A stretch of 64,000 bases of DNA from Paenibacillus sp. GP183 (GTDB lineage: Bacteria > Bacillota > Bacilli > Paenibacillales > NBRC-103111), in the NCBI RefSeq assembly GCF_900104695.1, contig NZ_FNSW01000001.1, positions 5,353,370-5,417,369 on the forward strand. The letters are read 5' to 3'. The notes under the pieces are model-generated. The model saw only the letters and a program-made list of their open reading frames with translations, searched no databases and was not told where the DNA came from. Positions 8,196 to 15,673 of the stretch are shown here, piece after piece. The position numbers were made by a program, and so were the translations under genes. Every line of letters begins with the position of its first letter. Position 1 is the stretch's first letter.

Positions 8196-8864
8196 ATGAA
8201 AAGAAAAGTTGTTTTTGTTATTTTTCTTGTGATAATGGGTACTTCACTAATTTTGAATATAGGTTATTCCTATAACATTCATAATCTCAATGGAACTAAC
8301 ATGCGAATACACTCAAGTCTGGAACAAGATGTGAAACGATTATCCGAAAAGTTAGCTAGTACCAGCCTGATCATTGAAAATTTGAAATCTGAAAACGATA
8401 AATTAACAGCTAATTATAAGTACATTACGGGTAATTTACATACAATGCAAGTTGAGGACGAAGCGAACATTTATAAAATACGCAAAATAATTGATAATTT
8501 ACCAGGGGTATCAAAAAAATTAGCTTTTATTAAAGAGTTAAGAAATGAAAAAGGTGTGTATTATTTAGTCTTTGATTATGTGAATTGGTTTCATGGAGAT
8601 GATGCCAAAAAAGCAGCTCAGGAAGATAATAATCCTAATGCCGCTTCCTTAAGTAACAATTTTTATATTAGAAATGAAATTATTGAAAATGACAAAGTAG
8701 TCCTAAGAAATGACGCAATGATATATGAATTGAATGGGGCTTTGCTGAAATACATAGCATTCAATGATTTTGTTTCAGAAAAAACTAACCTTGTTGACCG
8801 GCTATTTAATATTGTTATTGTTACTGACAAGATTACATTGCTAGAGGAGCAATATAGGCCATAA
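8196..8864 (+). CDS. Membrane-anchored coiled-coil protein, hypothetical
   Basis: This 222-aa protein has one N-terminal membrane helix (residues 5-23) followed by a helical, probably coiled-coil stretch (about 40-90: DVKRLSEKLAS and beyond). A mixed extracytoplasmic domain of about 120 residues follows. The start at 8196 is set by AAAGGAGGT eight bases upstream; the in-frame ATG at 8127 overlaps the promoter. The gene is clearly more AT-rich than its neighbours, which hints at separate origin. I recognise no family. A strong hairpin terminator follows immediately. Confidence 0.65.
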   Translation: MKRKVVFVIFLVIMGTSLILNIGYSYNIHNLNGTNMRIHSSLEQDVKRLSEKLASTSLIIENLKSENDKLTANYKYITGNLHTMQVEDEANIYKIRKIIDNLPGVSKKLAFIKELRNEKGVYYLVFDYVNWFHGDDAKKAAQEDNNPNAASLSNNFYIRNEIIENDKVVLRNDAMIYELNGALLKYIAFNDFVSEKTNLVDRLFNIVIVTDKITLLEEQYRP

Positions 8865-8870
8865 CTGATG

Positions 8871-8897
8871 AAGGAGCTGCCTCGGCAGCTCCTTTTG
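8871..8897 (+). terminator. Terminator after the coiled-coil gene
   Basis: AAGGAGCTGCC and GGCAGCTCCTT form a perfect 11-bp stem with a two-base loop, followed by a short T run. Confidence 0.75.
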
Positions 8898-9007
8898 ACA
8901 TTTGAAACTGGCTGAGATTTCATGTCCGATGAGGTGTTTCCTCAACTGGCCGCATATTGTGGTAATATGGAAGTATTCAACCAATTGATATATGGAGAGA
9001 TGTTAAG

Positions 9008-9171
9008 ATGAATTCTTCAGCAGCATTATCTCTTTATTATTTACGGGATGCAGCGGCAAAGGAAGATCTCCAGATGTTTTTTTAATTCCTAAGGATTTCA
9101 AAGGCTGGATTCAAATCGTATATAATGGGGGCGATGATGATTATGGGGAAATATCGAGCAGCTCATTATGA
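9008..9171 (+). pseudogene. Broken small lipoprotein gene
   Basis: GGAGAGA and ATG (9008) open a frame reading MNSSAALSLYYLRD that stops at 9083. One frame over, the DNA between about 9034 and 9171 reads a lipoprotein-like start with lipobox LFTGC (Cys at 9049-9051) followed by SPDVFLIPKDFKGWIQIVYN. That frame has no ATG, GTG or TTG of its own, so a one-base shift near 9035 best explains the picture. The LIP-x-x-F-x-GW-x-x-x-x-YN pattern resembles small Bacillus lipoproteins annotated DUF6843, but it ends early, after about 30 residues, so it is probably also truncated. A sequencing error is possible. The 300 bp between 8865 and 9167 otherwise hold nothing I can name. Confidence 0.5.
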
Positions 9172-9404
9172 ATCTCATCATGTTTCTTTTTTCCAAGCAT
9201 AGACGCCTTGTCTTTACTTCATTTAATCAATCGGAATATTATGATGCGGTAAATAAATTAAAAAGTCACGGAGTTTCCTATCGCAGCCGAATAACAAGCT
9301 ACGATAGGAGCTTCAACAGAAATGATAACGACCAATACGACATCTATGTCAAAAAGGACGAGGAATATCTCGCGGAGAAAGCTATAAACAGCCGGCCTGG
9401 TTAG
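9168..9404 (+). CDS. Small hypothetical protein
   Basis: This is a 78-aa protein whose ATG overlaps the stop of the broken lipoprotein frame (ATGA). RLVFTSFNQSEYYDAVNKL and YDIYVKKDEEYLAEKAI suggest a small ferredoxin-like alpha/beta fold, like DUF2007-type 'putative signal transducing' proteins that begin with a strand and an 'EA..AK..L' helix. There is no ribosome site of its own, so translation may depend on the upstream frame. It converges on the orphan kinase gene with a 4-bp overlap. Function is unknown. Confidence 0.5.
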   Translation: MNLIMFLFSKHRRLVFTSFNQSEYYDAVNKLKSHGVSYRSRITSYDRSFNRNDNDQYDIYVKKDEEYLAEKAINSRPG

Positions 9405-10834
9405 ATGGGGAAGGCCATCTCAATTTTCGTCCCAATATTAACTTTACTAGTTACATGTAGAGTTCCATTATGGCTTTCAATAATTTTTTTGCTCACCATA
9501 AACCCTAATCCTGTACCTGTTTCCTTTGTAGAAAAAAAAGGCTGCCCTAGCTTTGCCAATTGCTCCTCTGATAATCCACAGCCCTGATCCTCGATAGTAA
9601 TGCTTATAAAGCTCTTTTGATTTCTAGCAACATTCACTAGGATTTCTCCACCGTTTTGCATGGATTCAATTGAGTTTTGAATAAAATTAATGAAAACTTG
9701 TTTTAGTTGATTCTCGTCGCAATGGATAAGCACTTCGTCTTCACAAAATTTCGTATGTATGATCACATTCTTCAATAGGGCTTGAGATTCGAGTAAGGCG
9801 ATAACGTGTTCTAAAGTGTTGCAAACATCTTTTTTTTGATAATTTATCACTTGTGGTTTTGCAAGTATCAATAACTCATTAACTATGAGTTCTATTCGAT
9901 TTATTTCAGAATTTAGTATTTCAAAATAATGCAAGTTTTCTGCCATTTGACGTTCCAATAGTTTTAGAAAACCCTTAACGGCTGTTAATGGATTGCGAAT
10001 CTCATGTGCGATACCGGCAGCTAATTGACCGACTATTGAAAGTTTTTCTGAATTGATAATAGTTTGCTGCGTATGAATTCTTTCTTCTTCAACTTTCATT
10101 CTTTCCGTTATATCTCTGGCAATGTTTAATATTTTTTCAATTTCCCCTTGTTCATTTCGGACTACTTTTACAGCGTTTTCAAACCAAACATAATCCCCAT
10201 TTTTATGACGTATACGACAGGTAAGCGTGTTGACATCAGACTTTTGAAAAATATCAGGATTTGCGACTTTTAAAAAATCATCAGGGTGCAGAAAGTCCAC
10301 AGCCAATTTCCCAACAACTTCTTCAGCTTCATATCCAAGGATAGACTTTAAGCTGGGTGATACATACTGATAAATAAAGTCTGGAGACAAATAAATAAGT
10401 ATGTCCTGTTCACTTTCGGATATGAGTTCGCTTAATTTTTGAAGATGGCGAAGTTGTACCGTCGTTTTTTTTCGTACCGTAATATCCTCGGTTTGGGAGA
10501 GAAAATAAAGAGGTTTTCCATGCTCGTCGCGAATCAAAGAAGAACTGATAGATACCCATACTATGTTTCCATTTTGATGATAATGTCGTTTTTCAAAAGT
10601 GTAACTATCAATTTTACCCTCTAAAGCTTCGCGTATCATTTCAAAATCCAATTCTAAATCTTCCTCAATCGTAATAGCTTGAAAGTTCGAAGATAAAAGC
10701 TCTTGCTCTGAATATCCAAACATATCGCATAAAGCAGGATTGACCTTTAACCAGCGACCATCAGGGGCAACTAATGCCATGCCAATAGGCGTATGATTAA
10801 AAGCGTGAACAAATAAGGATTCGTTTTGATTCAT
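9401..10834 (-). CDS. Orphan PAS-PAS sensor histidine kinase, KinE-like
   Basis: This 477-aa soluble kinase has two PAS/PAC domains (about residues 7-122 and 132-250), then a dimerisation domain with LAAGIAHEIRNPL (His at residue 277). Its HATPase domain carries NFIQNSIE, DQGCGL and GTGLGFMV. No membrane helix is present, so it senses a cytoplasmic signal. No response regulator gene is adjacent. The architecture matches Bacillus sporulation kinases such as KinE, which feed phosphate into Spo0F. That role is inferred from architecture, not shown here. Confidence 0.8.
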   Translation of the reverse strand: MNQNESLFVHAFNHTPIGMALVAPDGRWLKVNPALCDMFGYSEQELLSSNFQAITIEEDLELDFEMIREALEGKIDSYTFEKRHYHQNGNIVWVSISSSLIRDEHGKPLYFLSQTEDITVRKKTTVQLRHLQKLSELISESEQDILIYLSPDFIYQYVSPSLKSILGYEAEEVVGKLAVDFLHPDDFLKVANPDIFQKSDVNTLTCRIRHKNGDYVWFENAVKVVRNEQGEIEKILNIARDITERMKVEEERIHTQQTIINSEKLSIVGQLAAGIAHEIRNPLTAVKGFLKLLERQMAENLHYFEILNSEINRIELIVNELLILAKPQVINYQKKDVCNTLEHVIALLESQALLKNVIIHTKFCEDEVLIHCDENQLKQVFINFIQNSIESMQNGGEILVNVARNQKSFISITIEDQGCGLSEEQLAKLGQPFFSTKETGTGLGFMVSKKIIESHNGTLHVTSKVNIGTKIEMAFPI

Positions 10835-10998
10835 GATGATAAGTTCCTTTCCTTACCGCAGCAAATATGATAGTCTAATGACCTGAAATGGGAGGAGAGT
10901 TCAACTAGTAGCTAATATGTATTCTATAATTTACAAATCGACTTTGTACAGGGATAAATTTACATTATTACAGTACTTAAAAGGATGGTGTGTTCAGC

Positions 10999-11772
10999 AT
11001 GCTCAGTAATAATAGTCAAATTCAGAACTATTTGGAGCGCATTGGATTTAAAGGAACGCTCGACGGCAGTGTAAAAACGCTGTCCGACCTGCAGGAGTGT
11101 CATCTGCATACGGTTCCGTACGAAAATTTGGATATCCTGGACCATATACCTTTATCGTTGGATCCGCAGGATGTATATCAAAAGGTTATCATGCGTCGGC
11201 GTGGAGGATATTGCTTCGAGCTGAACGCTTTATTCGGCTGGCTGCTGCGGGAGCTTGGTTATCCGGTCACTGACTTGTTCGCCCGATTTTGGCGAGACGA
11301 ACCGAATACTCCGCCGAAACGACGTCATCATGTCCTGAAGGTAGAAGCAGAAGGCGCGGCATACTTGTGCGATGTCGGCGTGGGCGGTATCTTACCCCGC
11401 AGATCGATTATTTTAATAGAAGGTATTGATCAGCGGCAAGGCGAGGAGTGCTACCGTCTCGAGCGCGATCCGTATTACGGCTGGGTGCTTTGCGAGCAGA
11501 AGAACGGTGAATGGAACAAAATTTACTCCTTCACGGAGGAGCCTCAGTTGCCGAAGGACTTCATCTTTGCGAGCTTCTGGTGTGAGAACGCGCCTGATTC
11601 GATCTTTACCCAAAACCCAATGGTCGCCATACGAACACCGGAGGGACGCAATACGATCGCAGGCCGAGAATTTCGCATCTTTAGTTCCGCGGGGGTAAGG
11701 ACCTTTACCCCGCAGAATCAAGATGAGTATAAAGCAGCCTTGCTTGAGAATTTTGGTATTAATCTAGATTAA
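10999..11772 (+). CDS. Arylamine N-acetyltransferase
   Basis: This 257-aa protein is of normal length for bacterial NATs. The catalytic triad is visible: Cys72 in RGGYCFELN, His111 in RHHVLKV and Asp125 in LCDVGVGG. The enzyme moves acetyl from acetyl-CoA to arylamines or hydrazines in the cytoplasm and can detoxify aromatic amines. I start at the ATG at 10999, with AAGGATGG upstream, rather than the GTG at 10990, which is too near that site. It is monocistronic, divergent from the orphan kinase and convergent with the LysR gene. No stable terminator is visible in the 18-bp gap. Confidence 0.9.
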   Translation: MLSNNSQIQNYLERIGFKGTLDGSVKTLSDLQECHLHTVPYENLDILDHIPLSLDPQDVYQKVIMRRRGGYCFELNALFGWLLRELGYPVTDLFARFWRDEPNTPPKRRHHVLKVEAEGAAYLCDVGVGGILPRRSIILIEGIDQRQGEECYRLERDPYYGWVLCEQKNGEWNKIYSFTEEPQLPKDFIFASFWCENAPDSIFTQNPMVAIRTPEGRNTIAGREFRIFSSAGVRTFTPQNQDEYKAALLENFGINLD

Positions 11773-11790
11773 TACCTTCTTGCATTAAAA

Positions 11791-12717
11791 TTAATTTATC
11801 GTACCTGCGGATACTGATTTTTGAAATTCGAATTTATTGTTGATTCCTTCTTCAAAATGCTTAATGAACAAATAATCCAAGCTGTTTAATTCTTTGTTGA
11901 GACAAGCGACAAAGATCTGGGTGGAAGGAAAAGGGTTGTGTTCAATTTCTAATTGGACCAGCTCTTTTTGTTCAACTTCTCTTCTCATTGATAAATTCCC
12001 AACGAGGCAAACTCCCATATTTCTTTTTACAAAGTGCTTCATTAATTGCAAATTGTTCGTTTCATATTTGGCCTGATAGGTCAAATTGAATTGGCTTAAC
12101 GTTAAATCGAAAATTTTTCGATACTGCGAAACACTGGTGAACGTAATAAGCGGTTCTTTTGAAATTTCATCCAAAGAGACACACCCCCTATTTGCAAAGT
12201 GATGCTCGGGGGATACGAATAGCTTGGTCTGCTCACTATGTACGGGGCGGTAGACAATCTCGCTGTCATTACTTGCATAACGGGTGATACATAGTTGGAA
12301 AATCTGGTTTTTCATCATGCGTATAAGCTCTTTTGTGGGATAACAGTAAACCTTTATGGATATATTCGGATATTCCGCAGTAAATGAGTCCATAATTTCC
12401 GGAAGCGCATGGGCAAATGAATTATTACAGCCAATCGACAAGGACCCTGTAGCCCCCTGTCCAATCCTCTCCACAGCCTCCTTGCCTTTTTGCAAAGCGC
12501 CGAGAATTCTTTGGGCATGAGGCAGAAAGGCTTTTCCTTCTTCTGTGAGCTTTATACTTCTCTTTCCGCGAATCAGTAAAGACTTCCCTAAGTCCTTCTC
12601 CAACTGGCTGATCCGATGGGAAATCGTCGGCTGAGGCAAATACAACAGTTCTGCAGCTTTAGTGTAACTCCCTATTTGATAGACGGAAAGAAAGGTACTG
12701 ATTTGTACTAAATTCAT
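11791..12717 (-). CDS. LysR-type regulator of cassette A
   Basis: This 308-aa LysR protein has an N-terminal winged helix (residues 1-60, AAELLYLPQPTISHRISQLE) and a periplasmic-binding-like effector domain. It is divergent from the hydrolase/ABC cassette, the normal layout for a LysR activator and its target. It is clearly related to the LysR at 48396 (shared LYLPQ, TIGCNNSFA-like and CITRY/CISRY segments, similar C-termini), which is linked to a cassette of the same type. The effector is probably the imported amide or its product. Upstream minus-strand DNA has TATAAT at 12772-12777 region. Confidence 0.85.
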   Translation of the reverse strand: MNLVQISTFLSVYQIGSYTKAAELLYLPQPTISHRISQLEKDLGKSLLIRGKRSIKLTEEGKAFLPHAQRILGALQKGKEAVERIGQGATGSLSIGCNNSFAHALPEIMDSFTAEYPNISIKVYCYPTKELIRMMKNQIFQLCITRYASNDSEIVYRPVHSEQTKLFVSPEHHFANRGCVSLDEISKEPLITFTSVSQYRKIFDLTLSQFNLTYQAKYETNNLQLMKHFVKRNMGVCLVGNLSMRREVEQKELVQLEIEHNPFPSTQIFVACLNKELNSLDYLFIKHFEEGINNKFEFQKSVSAGTIN

Positions 12718-12933
12718 TATGCATCACTCCAAAGTTTTTATTATGTCAAGTAACATAACGTAACAAATTCATTATAACATGTGAAACTAGAGATTTGTCA
12801 CAGGATTTTCGGATTCTCACAGTAAATGTATTCGCTATCATTAGTTTTTTCAATAAAACCATTCATATTCGGTTATTTACATGTCATTAATTTTTCAATA
12901 TGATGTTAACAAATATAAGGTAACGTTATTTTG

Positions 12934-12950
12934 TGTTAGATAATATTACA
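12934..12950. promoter_or_regulatory. GlnR/TnrA-type box before cassette A
   Basis: TGTTAGATAATATTACA matches the nitrogen-control operator TGTNA-N7-TNACA at all eight fixed positions. It lies 53 bp before the first hydrolase start, in the 286-bp spacer shared with the divergent LysR gene. It overlaps TGTGT-N11-ACACA (12932-12952), which could equally serve as a LysR T-N11-A box. A TAATAT hexamer lies inside it, so binding here could repress. A near match (TGTCA-N7-TAACG) lies at 12744. Confidence 0.6.
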
Positions 12951-13003
12951 CATGTAAAAAGTAGAAGTTCTGCCAATTTGCCAAATCGAGGGGAGATTGT
13001 GAA

Positions 13004-13708
13004 ATGAAATACGATTTTGAAGATCATTGTTGGAAAGAACTCGTTAGTGAAGAGCTGCTGGAAATTTATAAACCGTATCGACGGGAAACCTATGTAGGCA
13101 AAAAACCAGCCGTGCTGGTGGTCGACCTGTATAACCTTGCCTACGAGGGAGGCCCTAAGCCGGTTATTGAATTGCAAAAAGAGTTTCCAAGTTCCTGTGG
13201 AATTCATGCCTGGGAAGCCATTGAGCCAACGAAAAAATTACTCGAGGCTGCAAGATCGAACGGTTACCCTGTCATTTATTTGACGGGAGACCAAAGAACA
13301 AGGGAAAAGGGATCGTTTTCCTCAACAAACCGTAAATCGACTTCTGTAAAAAGTGAAAACTCCTATGAAATATTTCCTGATTTCAAACCGGAACCGGAAA
13401 ATTTGATCATTTATAAAACAAGGGCAAGCGGTTTTTACGGTACCCCGTTGTCAGCTTATTTAACGATGATGGGCGTCGACAGCTTGATCGTTTGCGGGGA
13501 ATCCACGAGCGGCTGCGTACGCGCCAGCGTGGTCGATGCATACTCCCACGGCCTCCATTCCGTTGTTGTGGAGGAATGCTGTTTTGACCGCAGTCCTTTA
13601 TCCCACAAAGTCAGTCTGTTTGATCTTCACCATAAATACGCCGATGTGATGCACATTGATGAGGTGCTCGAACATCTCGCGAATCGTAATCTGCTGAAAA
13701 CAGTATGA
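13004..13708 (+). CDS. Isochorismatase-fold cysteine hydrolase A1 (N-carbamoylsarcosine-amidase-like)
   Basis: This is a 234-aa cytosolic protein. The family triad is visible: Asp41 in VLVVDLYN, Lys138 in IIYKTRASGF and Cys171 in GESTSGCVRAS. The ESTSGCVRxSVVDA and NLFDLHxKYADV-type motifs place it with N-carbamoylsarcosine amidase and maleamate amidohydrolase rather than with true isochorismatases. These enzymes release ammonia (or carbamate) from amides. It is the first gene of cassette A, and a related copy is at 18990. The substrate is unknown; the adjacent importer suggests an external amide. Confidence 0.83.
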   Translation: MKYDFEDHCWKELVSEELLEIYKPYRRETYVGKKPAVLVVDLYNLAYEGGPKPVIELQKEFPSSCGIHAWEAIEPTKKLLEAARSNGYPVIYLTGDQRTREKGSFSSTNRKSTSVKSENSYEIFPDFKPEPENLIIYKTRASGFYGTPLSAYLTMMGVDSLIVCGESTSGCVRASVVDAYSHGLHSVVVEECCFDRSPLSHKVSLFDLHHKYADVMHIDEVLEHLANRNLLKTV

Positions 13709-13772
13709 CAAATCTCTTTGAATCGCATAAATGGATTGGATTGGTATAAAACGGTTTGGGTGGTGAAATAAG

Positions 13773-14720
13773 ATGCTCAGCTATTCCATAAAAAGAACTT
13801 TGCAGCTGTTTGTGACGATGCTAGGCGTAGTTTCATTGGTGTTTTTCTCCATTCGTTTGATTCCGGGCGACCCGTCAGCGGCTATGGCAGGGGACAACCT
13901 TTCCGGAGAGGCTTTGGAGATATTTCGGCAAAAGCTGGGGCTTAACGCTCCGCTTTGGATGCAATATCTCGATTATCTCAAAAGTCTTATAAGATTTGAT
14001 TTGGGAAATACGCTCACGACTTCCCTCCCAATTACAGGGCTGCTATTGAAAGCTCTTCCGATCACATTCACTCTAGCTGTATTCACTCTTTTAGTTTCCA
14101 TCTTGATCGCCATACCTCTTGGAACGGTCGCCGCTTTCCACGCGAATAAAGGAAGGAGGGCGATGGATAATGCCCTCACCTCGGCTTCGATGGTTGGTGA
14201 ATTGATGCCTTCTTTCATGTCTTCGCTGCTTCTGATGCTGCTGCTGTCCCTTACTTTGCATTTGCTGCCGGCGAGCGGCGCAATTCAATTTGATAATCCC
14301 TTCATGTTGATGAAGAGGCTGGCGCTGCCTGTTATCGTTCTTTCCCTTACCCAAATATCCACGCTGGCGAGGATTACCCGTACTTCGGTGCTTGAGGTGT
14401 TGAACGAGGATTATGTGAGGACGGCGCGTTCGATGGGCCTGTCGGAAATTGTTGTGGTATTCAGGCATGCATTAAAAAATTCCATGCTGCCGATTATCAC
14501 TGTCATTGGTCTAAGCTTCGCAAACCTGTTAAATGGAGCGGTTATTGTGGAATACATCTTCTCCATACCGGGAAATGGAACTTTGCTGATCAGCGGAATT
14601 AACAGCCGGGATTATCCGCTTGTACAAAATGGTATTTTATTCTACTCCTTTATTTTCATTTTGGTGAATTATATGACGGATTTGATTTACAAAAGAGTCG
14701 ATCCGAGAGTGCAGACCTAA
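13773..14720 (+). CDS. Peptide-type ABC importer permease (DppB family), cassette A
   Basis: This 315-aa inner-membrane permease has an N-terminal FVTMLGVVSLVFFSIRLIPGDP segment typical of DppB/OppB, about six helices, and the coupling loop EVLNEDYVRTARSMGLSE (about residue 207) that docks on the ATPase. The C-terminal YPLVQNG and VDPRVQ are family hallmarks. It pairs with the DppC-type gene 30 bp downstream. Together with the fused ATPase and the binding protein at 19813 it forms one complete importer. Confidence 0.92.
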   Translation: MLSYSIKRTLQLFVTMLGVVSLVFFSIRLIPGDPSAAMAGDNLSGEALEIFRQKLGLNAPLWMQYLDYLKSLIRFDLGNTLTTSLPITGLLLKALPITFTLAVFTLLVSILIAIPLGTVAAFHANKGRRAMDNALTSASMVGELMPSFMSSLLLMLLLSLTLHLLPASGAIQFDNPFMLMKRLALPVIVLSLTQISTLARITRTSVLEVLNEDYVRTARSMGLSEIVVVFRHALKNSMLPIITVIGLSFANLLNGAVIVEYIFSIPGNGTLLISGINSRDYPLVQNGILFYSFIFILVNYMTDLIYKRVDPRVQT

Positions 14721-14750
14721 CCTATTTGGACAAAAGGAGGGATATTTGAA

Positions 14751-15638
14751 ATGAACCAAAAAGCCGTTGGAACGCCGTTCAGCCCGGTGGCAAAACCAGC
14801 AAGAGTGCACATACCGTATCTGCGGTTTATTTATGCAAATAAAAGTATTTTATATGCTGTGGTCATCCTCGTTCCTTTTGTGCTTGCAACGATATTTGCT
14901 TCTTGGCTTCCCTTGCAGCCACCTTTGGAATCGAACGTGCGCGCGAGCTTGCAAGCGCCATCGCTGGAACATCCATTCGGGTCAGATAAACTGGGCAGAG
15001 ACGTGCTCAGCAGAACTCTGGCGGGAAGTAAAGTTTCTCTGACTGTGGGCTTTGCCGTTGCGGTCATTTCACTTATTTTTGGTCTTGTTTTGGGAACAAT
15101 CTCGGGTTTTTACGGAAAGTATGTGGACCGAATTATAATGGGGATCGTCGATATTTTCCTTGCTTTCCCATCGCTTTTGCTGGCTATCATGCTGGTGGCC
15201 ATTCTCGGAGCCGGAATTGGTCCCGTGATCATCGCAATTACTGTGGCGGACGTACCCAGATTCATTCGCTTGCAGCGTTCAATCGTGCTCAGCTTAAAAT
15301 CGCGAACCTATATTGAAGCTGCCAAGACTATGAAAGCCTCTCAGGGATGGCTTATGGCCAAACACATCATCCCGAATACGATTGCACCGCTGCTCGTAGC
15401 CGCCAGCATTGCCGCTGCCAACGCGATATTGCTCGAAGCCAGTTTGAGCTTTATAGGGCTTGGAATCAAGCTTCCGGAGCCGTCTCTCGGAAATATTATT
15501 AAGGAAGGGCAGCAGTACCTGCAGCAAGCTTGGTGGATTTCGGCGCTGCCGGGGCTCGCTATTTTTCTCATTGCAATTTCCCTTCATTTTTTATCCGACG
15601 GCATTCGCCAAAAGCTGGATCCAAAAGCAAGGAAATAA
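14751..15638 (+). CDS. Peptide-type ABC importer permease (DppC family), cassette A
   Basis: This 295-aa permease has a cytoplasmic N-terminus of about 35 residues, a first helix near 36-56, the DppC marker HPFGSDKLGRDVLSR near 80, and the coupling loop SRTYIEAAKTMKAS near 185. The C-terminal SFIGLGIKLPEPSLGNI is typical. A very good ribosome site (AAAGGAGGG) precedes the ATG. It is the partner of the DppB-type gene just upstream. Confidence 0.92.
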   Translation: MNQKAVGTPFSPVAKPARVHIPYLRFIYANKSILYAVVILVPFVLATIFASWLPLQPPLESNVRASLQAPSLEHPFGSDKLGRDVLSRTLAGSKVSLTVGFAVAVISLIFGLVLGTISGFYGKYVDRIIMGIVDIFLAFPSLLLAIMLVAILGAGIGPVIIAITVADVPRFIRLQRSIVLSLKSRTYIEAAKTMKASQGWLMAKHIIPNTIAPLLVAASIAAANAILLEASLSFIGLGIKLPEPSLGNIIKEGQQYLQQAWWISALPGLAIFLIAISLHFLSDGIRQKLDPKARK

Positions 15639-15673
15639 ACGTAACCCCACTTGTAATGTCATGAGGAGGGCAC

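Noticed and set aside
8923..9009. 29-codon frame (MSDEVFPQLAAY) before the lipoprotein remnant
   Set aside because: No ribosome site and too short to support; it ends at the remnant's start.
12741..12758. Palindrome TTATGT-N6-ACATAA, with the same half-sites at 49529-49557 spaced 17
   Set aside because: The spacer difference is one helical turn, which is curious, but both regions are AT-rich and the sites are not in comparable positions to related genes. The overlapping nitrogen-box reading explains the second one better.
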